NCBI GenBank assembly: GCA_028023455.1 | Contig: JAQFVV010000013.1 | Location: forward strand, 10,074,411-10,138,410 | From: Epiperipatus broadwayi | Lineage: Eukaryota > Onychophora > Udeonychophora > Euonychophora > Peripatidae | Reading direction: 5' to 3' | Length of the DNA stretch: 64,000 nt | Shown here: piece by piece, positions 49,485-59,855 of the stretch | Numbering within the stretch: the first letter of the stretch is position 1 | How the letters are laid out: each line of letters starts with the position of its first letter | The notes under the pieces: model-generated | Told to the model about the DNA's origin: nothing | What the model saw: only the letters and a program-made list of their open reading frames with translations | The model's database searches: none | Program-made: the position numbers and the translations under genes

Positions 49485-51690
49485 AATTAGTAATCCAGTT
49501 ATTATCCTTCAGTTTACTGAATGTTATGATAATGAATCACTGTGATAGATCATGTTTATTAGAGTGGTGTGCAAAGCCCACAAAAAATAGAAGACTTTCT
49601 AAGAGTGTAGTTTAAGGTGAACATGAGCAATATACTCATAAAAAGGTACAGACATTGTTTTTATTATAACAATTATTTCAAGGATATTATAAAAAGTGTA
49701 ACATTGATTGCTTTCATTATAATAATATAACTCATAGAATAAAAAGAAAACCTTCATCTAGTGAAGAGAATAAGTAGCAATCTCATAACAGTGTAAAATA
49801 TATGCAGATAGGTTTGAGGTCTATGGATTGATTTGTATAACCGTTACAAAACTTTGTTTTCTTTTGATTTTTCTTAAGTTAAGGTGGCTATATTCATCAT
49901 AGGTGGCTTATAATGAATGACTAATAAATGAAATAATAGTGTGCATATATGAAATACAGATTCAAATAAAACCTATTTAGACAAGGGATTTGCCTGAGTA
50001 TGACCTTATAAAAATTTCTGATTTAAACTTGAATGATTTGATTTTGTCAATTTGAATTTAACTATTTTTATAATAATAAAGTTTTATTTATTGGATTTTC
50101 TTATTCATAAATATATACAATAAAATAATTTTTTTGTAACTTTTGTCCAATATTATTATCATGACATTGCTTAAAATTTTACCCATGGAAAAGTGAGCAA
50201 TATAACATTCTTATAACTTAAGCCAAATCAGGTTTAAATAAATGACTAGCATTATTTTAAAATATGAATGTTATTTTTTTTAAGATAATACTATATTGTA
50301 AAGTAAATAATCAGTTTCAGAAAGGAGGAAAGGACTGTAAATAATCATAATAAATAATAAAATAGTCTTTTTAAAAAATAACTCATTGCAGGATAAATAT
50401 CTCTGAACAACAACTTGTAAAGGAACAGTAAAGAAAAAAATACACATCGGTCTTGCCAATTGGTAACAGTGAAGATTTGAGCATTTTTCCATTTTTGTTT
50501 TACTCTTTAGTTAAATATAATTAAATATCTATTTACTGATTAATGTTGGGTGATTAGTTGGTTAGGGAACAATACTTGAGAGAAAACCTTAATAGATAAA
50601 CGCTCTGTAAACATATATTTATTTTATTGAAGACTGGCAAATCATATTCCATCTTTAAGAAGTAAAAATATTGAAAAACCAGATTTTTTTTTTTTTTTAC
50701 TAAGCTCATAATAACATGCTATGAATTGCAAATTGTTTAAAATATCTAGAGTGATTTATTTGTTTAATCAATATTTCTTTGTAGCAAATTAACAATTCAT
50801 ATTTCTACTGTTTGAATTCTCATATTTAGAGATATGATTTTTTTTGCTTTTAGTTAATTATATATTGTATGTTTATTTAGTTCCCTTTTTTTACATCCAG
50901 CATGGCTGTTGTAGAATTATTTGTCATGATTTTGATTTCAATTATAAAATAGCTTAGCATGTGGTTTTATTACATGTTGTTATTTGTTGTTAGTTGATTA
51001 TTAATTTAAATAATGACATATAAACAAAGCATGCATATGTTTGGGAATATGTTGAGATGATATAACCAAGTGATGATGTTTAGTAAAAAAAATTTTAGAT
51101 AAACAAATAATGACAATAAAATATAAACATGAGTATTATTTTTCAGTTAAATAAATCGCTAATTAAAATAAGCAAAAGAGATAAACAAAAAAATAAGAAA
51201 AAATGGTAAACAAGATTAATAATTAAAAGATTAAACTATAAGGAAATGCATAGTCAAAACATTAGTAGAATATATCCGTTTTTGTTTGTTTTTTAATAAG
51301 AAAAAAAAATGAAAAGACTTAAAATAGAACATCTGTTTTTTATTTAATAGAAATCAATTGACTGGTAATGTTTATAGTTTTGTCATTTAACTATTAAGCT
51401 TCAAAAAATATAGAAAAGTACATTTTAAGACCAGTGGACCAACCAATGTGCTTCCCGTTTGTTTCTTCATTACATTAATGTAAAATTGCCAATATTGATT
51501 CAAATTTAATGTAAAAACTACATAAAAGGAAATATGCCAAAGGAAAACTTTGACAAGTACTTCATGTCATTAGATAGCTATATTTCAAATAAAATCTTTG
51601 GACTATAATAATGTATAAATAATATCAGATATAAGCAGCTAGTATTTACTTTAAAGTATAAACATATTTTACTGTATGTCTCAAAGTATA
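49485..51690. other. AT-rich spacer left of the hammerhead array
   Basis: No coding or repeat signal could be identified. Confidence 0.5.
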
Positions 51691-51693
51691 AAT

Positions 51694-51706
51694 ATTATAT
51701 AGATTA
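51694..51706. repeat. 13-bp target-site duplication, left copy
   Basis: ATTATATAGATTA stands immediately left of the hammerhead array and is identical to 53331-53343 immediately right of it. Confidence 0.8.
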
Positions 51707-52077
51707 CATGATCACATGTCCTACACTAGCACATTAATTGTTGATAAACAGAGCAAAACTCTCCATACAGTATTGCCACCTGTGCTAAACAGAGTAATCA
51801 ATGGATACCAGAAGGCTTGTGCATAAAATCCCTATCTAATGCCTACTCATCCAATATCCCCAGACTAGTTTCTGGCTTGTGGCCTTCTTAAGTGAGGAGC
51901 TTTGGATCTGAGAGCACTGCATCTAGATCTTAGGATCTAATGCAACCCTCTAGCAACCACCTTTTATCTCTACTTAACTACAAAACTATGAGAATGAAAT
52001 TGAAAACACAAAAAATATTTTCAATCTAAGCTCAGTAGCTTATATAGTCATATGGGTCTGAACTCAGTTCAGCACCC
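51707..52077 (-). repeat. Inverted partial unit of hammerhead repeat
   Basis: This is the reverse complement of 52096-52467, joined to it across the 18 bases AAAGACACCAAAATGTAT, which belong to the direct unit. The pair makes a long perfect-to-near-perfect hairpin of about 370 bp per arm. Confidence 0.9.
51849..51907 (-). ncRNA. Mutated hammerhead ribozyme (inverted unit)
   Basis: On the minus strand the layout is the same as in the direct copies, but the core CUGANGA reads CTTAAGA: the conserved G5 is changed to T. Stem I arms (ATCCAA/TTGGAT) and the GAAAC box remain. It is predicted to be inactive. Confidence 0.75.
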
Positions 52078-52265
52078 AAAGACACCAAAATGTATGGGTG
52101 CTGAACTGAGTTCAGACCCATATGACTATATAAGCTATTGAGCTTAGATTGAAAATATTTTTTGTGTTTTCAATTTCATTCTCATAGTTTTGTAGTTAAG
52201 TAGAGATAAAAGGTGGTTGCTAGAGGGTTGCATTAGATCCTAAGATCTAGATGCAGTGCTCTCAG

Positions 52266-52324
52266 ATCCAAAGCTCCTCACTGAAGAAGGCCACAAGCCA
52301 GAAACTAGTCTGGGGATATTGGAT
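52266..52324 (+). ncRNA. Type I hammerhead ribozyme, copy 1
   Basis: Stem I outer pairing ATCCAA (52266) with TTGGAT (to 52324), an internal loop AGC/TA, and inner pairing TCCTCA with TGGGGA. The core CTGAAGA begins at 52281, matching CUGANGA with N7 = A. Stem II is GGC/GCC closed by CACAA, then the GAAAC box, then a minimal stem III (AC/GT around TA), then the cleavage triplet GTC with the cut expected between 52310 and 52311. All invariant core bases are present. The very short stem III is known from PLE and satellite hammerheads, which are thought to act as dimers. Confidence 0.85.
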
Positions 52325-52721
52325 GAGTAGGCATTAGATAGGGATTTTATGCACAAGCCTTCTGGCATCCATTGATTACTCTGTTTAGCACAGGTGGCAA
52401 TACTGTATGGAGAGTTTTGCTCTGTTTATCAACAATTAATGTGCTAGTATAGGAAATGTGATCATGTGATGCTTAATGGTTTAACACCAATCCTGCCTAA
52501 TAGGATAGTGGTGGCTATGGTTGTAAAAGAGCCAAAGACACCAAAATGTATGGGTGCTGAACTGAGTTCAGACCCATATGACTATATAAGCTATTGAGCT
52601 TAGATTGAAAATATTTTTTGTGTTTTCAATTTCATTCTCATAGTTTTGTAGTTAAGTAGAGATAAAAGGTGGTTGCTAGAGGGTTGCATTAGATCCTAAG
52701 ATCTAGATGCAGTGCTCTCAG

Positions 52722-52780
52722 ATCCAAAGCTCCTCACTGATGAAGGCCACAAGCCAGAAACTAGTCTGGGGATATTGGAT
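52722..52780 (+). ncRNA. Type I hammerhead ribozyme, copy 2
   Basis: The same fold as copy 1 with core CTGATGA (N7 = T) from 52737. Stem I, stem II, the GAAAC box and GTC are unchanged; cleavage expected between 52766 and 52767. Confidence 0.85.
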
Positions 52781-53168
52781 GAGTAGGCATTAGATAGGGA
52801 TTTTATGCACAAGCCTTCTGGTATCCATTGATTACTCTGTTTAGCACAGGTGGCAATACTGTATGGAGAGTTTTGCTCTGTTTATCAACAATTAATGTGC
52901 TAGTGTAGGAAATGTGATCATGTTATGCTTAATGGTTTAGCACCAATCCTGCCTAATAGGATAGTGGTGGTAAAAGAGCCAAAGACACCAAAATGTATGG
53001 GTGCTGAACTGAGTTCAGACCCATATGACTATATAAGCTATTGAGCTTAGATTGAAAATATTTTTTGTGTTTTCAATTTCATTCTCATAGTTTTGTAGTT
53101 AAGTAGAGATAAAAGGTGGTTGCTAGAGGGTTGCATTAGATCCTAAAATCTAGATGCAGTGCTCTCAG

Positions 53169-53227
53169 ATCCAAAGCTCCTCACTGACGAAGGCCACAAG
53201 ACAGAAACTGGTCTGGGGATATTGGAT
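53169..53227 (+). ncRNA. Type I hammerhead ribozyme, copy 3
   Basis: Core CTGACGA (N7 = C) from 53184. Stem II has one change (GCC to GAC), which breaks a pair of the three-pair stem, and the stem III loop is TG instead of TA. Stem I and the GTC site are intact; cleavage expected between 53213 and 53214, probably weaker. Confidence 0.8.
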
Positions 53228-53330
53228 GAGTAGGCATTAGATAGGGATTTTATGCACAAGCCTTCTGGAATCTATTGATTACTCTGTTTAGCACAGGTGG
53301 CAGTACTGTATGGAGAGTTTTGCTCTGTTT

Positions 53331-53343
53331 ATTATATAGATTA
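53331..53343. repeat. 13-bp target-site duplication, right copy
   Basis: ATTATATAGATTA, identical to 51694-51706. The first two bases could also belong to the truncated repeat unit. Confidence 0.8.
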
Positions 53344-53479
53344 GTATGTAAATCACTCGGGTAAGCCATTTTCATATTAGTTTACATTTCATGATACATC
53401 TAGGAGACATGATAGCATTACTAACTATAGAGGCAAATAATTTGTCTTGTTCAAATAAAACAAATATTTATTCTGATAT

Positions 53480-54090
53480 GAAGATAATCATCCTTCACAC
53501 AAGTGCTGTATGTTAATATTCAATTAGTAATATTAAGTACTATAAACTCTCAATCCAAGTCATTAGATAAGACTTTTGAAAACACGAGAGAGCCATCTAA
53601 TCTTTTGTATCTACATGCAATTATATAGGCCAATCTTAAGCATCTTGGACTGAGTGCATGCATATATTACATAATTCACTTTACCTTACATTTTTATTTT
53701 CTTACATAATAACACTCGGGAAATCTTGACATTTACTATGTGCTAATATTAGATGTTATACTTTAATGTAAATCTAGAAATTTACTTTTGGTAGTGAATG
53801 TAATACTCCACATGAGTGCTGTATTTTAATATTCAATTAGTGATGTTAAATACTGCTGTCAATCCAAGTCACAAGATAAAGTCTTTTGAAAAGATAGAAC
53901 ACAGCAAAAGGAATTGAAAATGATTATTTAATATCTTCATGCTTTCATTGTTGAATGATTAAGATTTGCCTATACATATACAGGTTAAAAAGATGGAGTG
54001 ATTCATTCTATCTTTTCAAAAGGTTTTATCTTGTGTATGGAAGGAGTGTATTCATTAAATGTTTACATCTATCCAGCACAAATGTAGTGG
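53480..54090. repeat. Foldback-family element (AAGATAAAGTCTTTTGAAAAG family)
   Basis: Two direct sub-units occur: about 53490-53660 (AGTGCTGTATGTTAATATTCAATTAGTAAT...AGATAAGACTTTTGAAAA...TATATAGGCCAATCTTAAGCAT) and from about 53805 (AGTGCTGTATTTTAATATTCAATTAGTGAT...AAGATAAAGTCTTTTGAAAAGATAG). The second then returns inverted (GATTAAGATTTGCCTATACATATACAGGTT...TATCTTTTCAAAAGGTTTTATCTTGTG). This is the same architecture as at 14.1-15.0 kb. Confidence 0.8.
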
Positions 54091-54379
54091 AATGATCACT
54101 AATTATTATAACAAATATTTATTTATATTTTTGGAGAGAGGTTCCAAAATTTTTTTTTTTGCTCAAAATTTAAAGATAGCAACTGAACATATAATATCTC
54201 TCTATTATTGAAATTTTTAAAAAGAGAAAGGAAAGTTCATACTTTTTCCAATAATTTTGAAATGAAAATTGTTTATTTTGTTAAATATTTGGGGGTGAGC
54301 GAACTACCTAGAAATGCCTTTTAAGTGACAAAAGCATTAAATAGATTTTATAGGAAAATAGTTTAATAAAATTTGTTGT

Positions 54380-54960
54380 TTAAATAAGACTGAAATAAGC
54401 ATTGCAGAATCAGATTTTCTGAATAGTGCAAACAAGTTTAGGATAATATTATTGATGGAATTTATAAGAGAGTTTGGAATGAAAATAAGTGCAACTAAAT
54501 TAATGAAAATAAGTGAATAGAATAAAATGTTTTAAGTTAATAGTTTGGGCAGGGTATTATAAAGCATGTCAGTGAAATGATTAATTGATTGATGATAAAA
54601 GTAAAAATAAAGATAGTAATGGAAAACTGCAGCAATGTATAGGTTTTTTGTAAGTATAAAATTTACTCTCTGATCTATTCAAAGTGAGATTTGATAATCC
54701 ATCTTGCTAGGAGAAAAAATTCAAGGCTTTAGAGATGTGGATTTGGAGAAAATGATAAGTTAGAGGATAGAAATGCTAAAAACAATGTTTTTTTTAAAAA
54801 AATATATATTATTGGGGAAAGCTGAGAAATTATTTTAAGAATGAACTTAGAGATAGAAATCTTACAAAGGATAAAAATATAGAGAGTGAAATAGAAAGAG
54901 TTAAAATAAAATCTTAAAAAATTTAAGAGAGTGGATCACTTGAAGTTAATAATTCAGAAT
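54380..54960 (+). mobile_element. LINE 3'-region relic
   Basis: MKISATKLMKIS near 54480 resembles the block after the catalytic site (VNxKKTKxMxxS), and KALEMWIWRK near 54725-54755 the FExWxxRR block. Between them the sequence fits the VxxFxYLGxxIxxDG region only loosely. A decayed RTE/CR1-like fragment. Confidence 0.5.
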
Positions 54961-54964
54961 GATG

Positions 54965-55515
54965 GAGAGGAGCAGATTTTTAATAGGTATTTGACTGTAT
55001 TGAAAATATTTTAAAAATTATAAAGACAACATATTTAAAATATTATTCGACCTGACAAATATTGTTTTGTAAAAATATTAATGAGAGAATAGTACTTAAA
55101 TCATTGGCATCATTTTTGAGGATTATTGATCCATTACTGGGTGAAGGTCTTTTTGAATTTATTCTAGCATTTTCAACTCATAAATACTTTTGTTTACTTC
55201 ATTTTAGGAATTTCAGTTATCCATTTATTCTTCTATCTTCCAATATACCAGACTCAATTTTATTTTAGTCAAATAATCTCAATATTTGCTTTCTTATCAA
55301 TGTATATGATCTGTAACTGTTTTCTTGTCAATATTATGTATATTTCTTTAGCCCTACATGGTTTAATGCAATTGTAAAGTAGCAGAATTTGGAATTTAAT
55401 ATCTAGCTTTATAACTTTCTGCAATTGAACTTCTATAGGGCTCTTGATTAGTAAACCATTAGATTTTTATTTCTCTATACTTTATCACTTTTAACCTTTA
55501 TATAATTTCTATATC
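54965..55515. other. AT-rich spacer, nothing recognised
   Basis: The plus frame 55062-55268 shows no family resemblance. Confidence 0.5.
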
Positions 55516-55517
55516 TC

Positions 55518-56302
55518 TTAAAAATAATATTTATTAAATAAAAGTTTAAACAGCTTCAAAATAACAATTTTCTTTTGATTTCAACACCTTTAATGTTTAA
55601 ACAATGAAAAAGATTATTTTTAGAGTTGCAAATGATAAATTAAAAGAAAAATTAAAAATGATATGTATAGAGAGAAGAATATACTATATATTTACATATT
55701 ATGAATTCATATTGTGATTTGATATTACTAAATTACGAGTTAACAGTTAGAATACTGTAATAAATTTATTAATTTACATAAAACACTAATGAATGGAATT
55801 TACATCAGAATCAAACATAGATAGAATGTTTTCAGTAGAAATAAATATTGAAAAATATGCTATTATAAGAAAACAACAATTAATAATTTATCAGGGTATT
55901 AGATATGCAACTGATACATGGACAAATTTCATATGTTAATAACTAATACAATACATTTATTTTAAAAAAATGTTGTTCTATTTTTAATACTTATTTCTAC
56001 TGAAAAAATTCCCTCTAAGTTTGATTCTGATATTAATTTCATCACTCAGTTTTTTTTTTGCTTCTATTAATAATTTGACTAGATATTTCTAATTGTTAAT
56101 TAATTTAATATCATAACTCAGTAAAAATGTAACTATGTGTTTCTATATATGTATACATAATTTTAAATTTTCTTTTAGTTTATTATTTGAAACTCTAAAA
56201 ATAATCTTTCTCACTGTTTAAATGCTAAAGGTTTTGAAATCAAAAGAAAATTGTTGCTTTTTAAGCTGTTTAAACTTTTTATTTAACAAATATTATTTTT
56301 AA
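55518..56302. repeat. 785-bp inverted-repeat element
   Basis: The left arm (about 55518-55870) and the right arm (about 55960-56302) pair through TTAAAAATAATATTT, AGTTTAAACAGCTT, AACAATTTTCTTTTGATTTCAA, AAAGATTATTTTTAGAGTT and, near the centre, ATCAGAATCAAACATAGA...TTTTCAGTAGAAATAA. Arms are diverged, with indels in the middle. The loop is about 90 bases. It fits an old foldback MITE; no target duplication was located. Confidence 0.75.
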
Positions 56303-56304
56303 TA

Positions 56305-57340
56305 AATGTATAATAAGGAAAAGAGGTAATTTTTAAGATTTATGTTAGTATACTTAAGTTGCCATGGAAATAACTGATATTAGATATGACAAAAACAAGA
56401 ATGGATAATGAGAATCATATACATTAAAAAATCACATTTATAAATAATTTATAAAGTATAAATATAGTAATTAATTGATCACCAGGAAAACAAGCTTATG
56501 ACTCAAGTTTCTTTTAAGAAAAACACACTAGGCAAGAAATAAATATATAATATTATAAACTGAGATATTATATTCGCATGTTATGTTATATGATCATCAT
56601 TGATTGGTTTTAATTAAAATTTAATCTTTAGCATATAGTATCCAAATTTTTGTCTATCTATTAACTTTGTGCAAAAGCGCTATATTTTATCAATCATACT
56701 TTAGTACTGCCATTTTATGTCACGTGATGAAAAACACCACAATGCTTTTTATGAAAAAATTTAAAATTAAAACCTAAACATGTTAAAATTGAAACATTCT
56801 AGATTGACGTAAAAAGCAACTGTTTTTATCTTGGAAAGAAATTATATTGTTGCAATATTATACTATTGAAATTATACATTTGTGCTTTAATAACTTTGAA
56901 AAATAACAAATCAGTTGAGGAAGAAATGAAAGAATGTCTTTCTAATATTAAAAAAAATCTTCCAATCAAATTAGGCTCAAATACTGCATTAAATATTTAT
57001 ATATTGTAGTTATTTATCAATTTTATTAGTGAATATACAGGTTTAGATAAATCATTTAATATCTTGGTAATCAATTTATTGAAAAAACTGTATACATTTA
57101 AACTGGTATTAAAAATTATTTGTAATCATAAAAACAATTACTCTTACATGTATAATGTATGCACTTGAGAAAGTCACATACAAAGTAAATAAAAAGTAGA
57201 GAGAAGTTGATACTATTAGAAAAAAGATAAAAAAGTGTTTTAATATACAAAAAAACATGATTTAATTTGTAATATTAATGTCATTAATTTATCCAAATTA
57301 TTTATTTGCTATTTTTGATATTCTGAACTCATTGAAAATT
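56305..57340. other. AT-rich spacer, nothing recognised
   Basis: No coding or repeat signal is evident. Confidence 0.5.
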
Positions 57341-57344
57341 AAGA

Positions 57345-58035
57345 ATGAATGAAATGATTGTTAGTTTTGTTAGATTTTGTGAGGTAATGTTCAATGGATT
57401 TTCTCAAAAGATGAAAATAAAGATTGATAATGATGAGTTAAAAGAAGTTAGCAATTACAAATATCTTGGGCAGATTATTACTACAGGTGGAAACATAATA
57501 GATAAAATTAATCATAGAATTAAACTTGGATGGAGGACTTTTTGGTATAAATAATATTAAAAGGAAATATTCCTATGTGTTCAAAAAGAAAGGTCTTTAA
57601 TAAATGTCTTTTACCAATTCTTAGTTATGGATCTAAAACTTGAACACATAATAGAAGAGCAATACAGAGATTTCAGACCACCCAAAAAAATATGGAGATA
57701 TGAATGTTAGGAGTAACAAAAAGAGATTGAAAACTCAATACATGGGTAAGAGAACAAACAGGTGTTACTAACATCATTGAAAGAATTAAAAGACTGAAAT
57801 GGAGTTGGGCTGGACATATTTTAGAAGACATGATAATAGATTGACAATTGAAATATTAAACTGAATTCCAAGAGATTATAAAAGACCCAGAAAGAGACCA
57901 CATGTGAGATGGATGAATGAAATAAAATGTGTAGGGGTGATGTGGAAAAAAGCAGCTAGAGATCCAAGAATATGAATTGAACTTGGAAAGATCTTCATCC
58001 TGCAATGGATTGATAATGGTTGATGATGATAATTT
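57345..58035 (+). mobile_element. RTE-like non-LTR retrotransposon, 3' end
   Basis: The first frame (57345-57554) includes LKEVSNYKYLGQIITTGG, the VxxFKYLGSxIxxxG block after the reverse-transcriptase palm, then INHRIKLGWRTFW. Frame-shifted pieces follow in the expected order: LPILSYGSKT (LPVLTYGAETW), MLGVTKRD (MLGVSLRD), NTWVREQTGVTNIIERIKRL and LKWSWAGHIL. The final part CAATGGATTGATAATGGTTGATGATGATAA matches the typical end of RTE elements, a conserved terminal block followed by TGATGA repeats. Only the 3' part is present, as usual for 5'-truncated LINE copies. The order of conserved blocks is unusually complete for a relic. Confidence 0.85.
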
Positions 58036-58234
58036 TGATTCCATAAGATATAAATGATTTTTTTTTAAAAAAATGGTGATTGGTGTTTTTTTTTCAATGT
58101 ATGAAGTCATTTAAGTTTAATAAGGCATTGTGTAGTAACCAACCTGTTTTAAAAAGTATGTAAATTTTGTATATTTATTACTATAGAATAAATAAAAATG
58201 TATTAAGTAGTTACTCATCTTTTTTCCCTTAACA

Positions 58235-58345
58235 AAATATTTTTTAAGATCTCTTACAAACATCCTATCAGGATTCAAACTCAGACTTTCACATGACTCA
58301 CTACTCTCAGTGCCATAATAATCTAGACCAACTGATGATTGCTGG
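58235..58345 (-). repeat. tRNA-derived SINE head, family 3, copy 1
   Basis: Read on the minus strand: TTGGTCTAGATTATTATGGCAC (A-box-like), GAGAGTAGTGAGTCATGTGAAAG, then GAGTTTGAATCCTG (B box). A good tRNA-like layout. An inverted relative lies 100 bp to the right. Confidence 0.65.
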
Positions 58346-58409
58346 TTTAGCATGAAATACGTATATTGGTGATTATTTATATTTTCAACATATGTGTGAT
58401 CAGGTGGGT

Positions 58410-58530
58410 CAGCAATATGAGATGACACCGAGAGTAGTGGATCGTGTGAAAGTCTGAGTTTGAATCCCGCATATATTACATATATAAATGCAGGTTTAAG
58501 CCTGTATAATGTATTAAACATCATATCAGT
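58410..58530 (+). repeat. tRNA-derived SINE head, family 3, copy 2
   Basis: GGTCAGCAATATGAGATGACACCGAGAGTAGTGGATCGTGTGAAAG then GAGTTTGAATCCCGC (B box). It is complementary to copy 1, making a hairpin. It runs into TATATAAATGCAGGTTTAAGCCTGTA, a block also present near 8336-8365. Confidence 0.65.
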
Positions 58531-58534
58531 AAAT

Positions 58535-59045
58535 TTAAACTTTTTTTCATTTTTTAAATGTTTTTATTTCTTATAGTATGTAGCAAGTGACAACTTTTCT
58601 TCTGTTAGAAAAAATGAAGAATTTTAAAACAAAGTAGAAATTGCTGTATGGGTGCATTAAAAATAAAGAATGTCAAACAAATTATAACTCTTTTTAGAAT
58701 AATAAAGTCTGGAGATCATAAAAAGTTAAAACTCTCCCTCTTCTTATACACTATCAAATGCTCAACTATAGGATGTCAAATTAATATTATTTGTGTATAG
58801 AATTAGATATGTGAAGTGTGACAATTTAGTTTCTGGAATGCACTTTTATAAAATATATATGTGGAAATGTTGTTTTTGGAGGTCTCTTCTGGGATCATCC
58901 ATCATATCTTCTCACCCAACTTTGAATTTATTATGCCCTCACACTCGATTTCTTCATAACACCCTCACCATATGCCACTAGCGACAGTTATAATGCTTCA
59001 GTAATAAATGAATGGATTAAATTAAAATTAAAAGTCATTAAAAAA
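58535..59045. other. Spacer left of PLE-C
   Basis: A slightly less biased piece at about 58860-58985 gives no recognised protein. No terminal repeat of PLE-C could be identified here. Confidence 0.4.
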
Positions 59046-59855
59046 TAATTGGATATTAAATTTATGAAGGATTGTTGTTATTATAAAGTAATTTCAAAAT
59101 TTATTAAATTTAAAATGTTTAAAAATATTTTTGGAGAAAAATATATGTATATATTAAAAAATAAGTTGATTATGAAATATATTAGAATTTTATATAATGA
59201 GAAAGATGTTTTGTTAAATAAGGTTAAAGAGATATATGAAAAATTAAGAATATTAATTTAAAAGAAGAAAATATGTTAAGAAACTGTTATATGTATAAAA
59301 TGATAAATTATAAAGAAATAATAAAAATAAAACATTATAAAAAAGTTATGACAATTAATTTATGCTAAACAAAAAATGGATTTGTTTAAGAATGGGAATA
59401 AGGGTAATATTAATAAAATAAAAAGTAGTAGTAATTATAATAAAGATAATTTTATAATTATATTTAACTGGAAAAATATTTGAGAAAAAGGAAAGTTTTT
59501 GGAGAAAGGTTTAAAGTATGTTATGAAAATAAATGGTAATATTATAAAGGAGATTTTTGAAATTGAAGCAAAAAATAAATTATTAATTGATAAAATTAAA
59601 GTAATTAATAATAATATTAATATTCATGATAATAAAAAGAATAAATTGTATGATATGATGTTGAAAGAGTTTCAACATAGAAGGGAAGAATTGGAATTAA
59701 ATATGAAAAATAATAATGAATATAAATATGATAATAAATTAGAATGGAAAGTTAATAATGTAAAATGTAAGGATATGTTATTTTTGAAAGGAGATTAAAC
59801 ATTTTGTATGATAATTATGATGAAAGAAGAATATAATTAAAATATAAAAATATTA

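Larger units (their letters stand above)
51707..53330 (+). mobile_element. Composite hammerhead-ribozyme repeat insertion (inverted + 3 tandem units)
   Basis: The insertion starts with an inverted partial unit (51707-52077) and continues with three head-to-tail units: 52078-52551, 52552-52998 and 52999-53330. Periods between the tandem copies are 456 and 447 bp; the difference is 9 bp (CTATGGTTG) missing from the second junction. The third unit is truncated at the right end. Each unit carries a type I hammerhead ribozyme. Units differ by only a few substitutions, so the insertion is young. A perfect 13-bp duplication flanks the whole. Tandem terminal repeats with a hammerhead and an inverted 5' fragment are typical of Penelope-like elements; circular-RNA-derived retrozyme-like repeats are the alternative. 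No coding frame is present. Confidence 0.85.

Noticed and set aside
52266-52324. Coding function of the hammerhead units
   Set aside because: No open frame of useful length is shared by the units, and differences between units are not codon-structured.
51707-53330. CRISPR-like array or satellite
   Set aside because: Units are about 450 bp without short spacers, only three to four in number, and bounded by a target duplication, so it is a mobile-element insertion.
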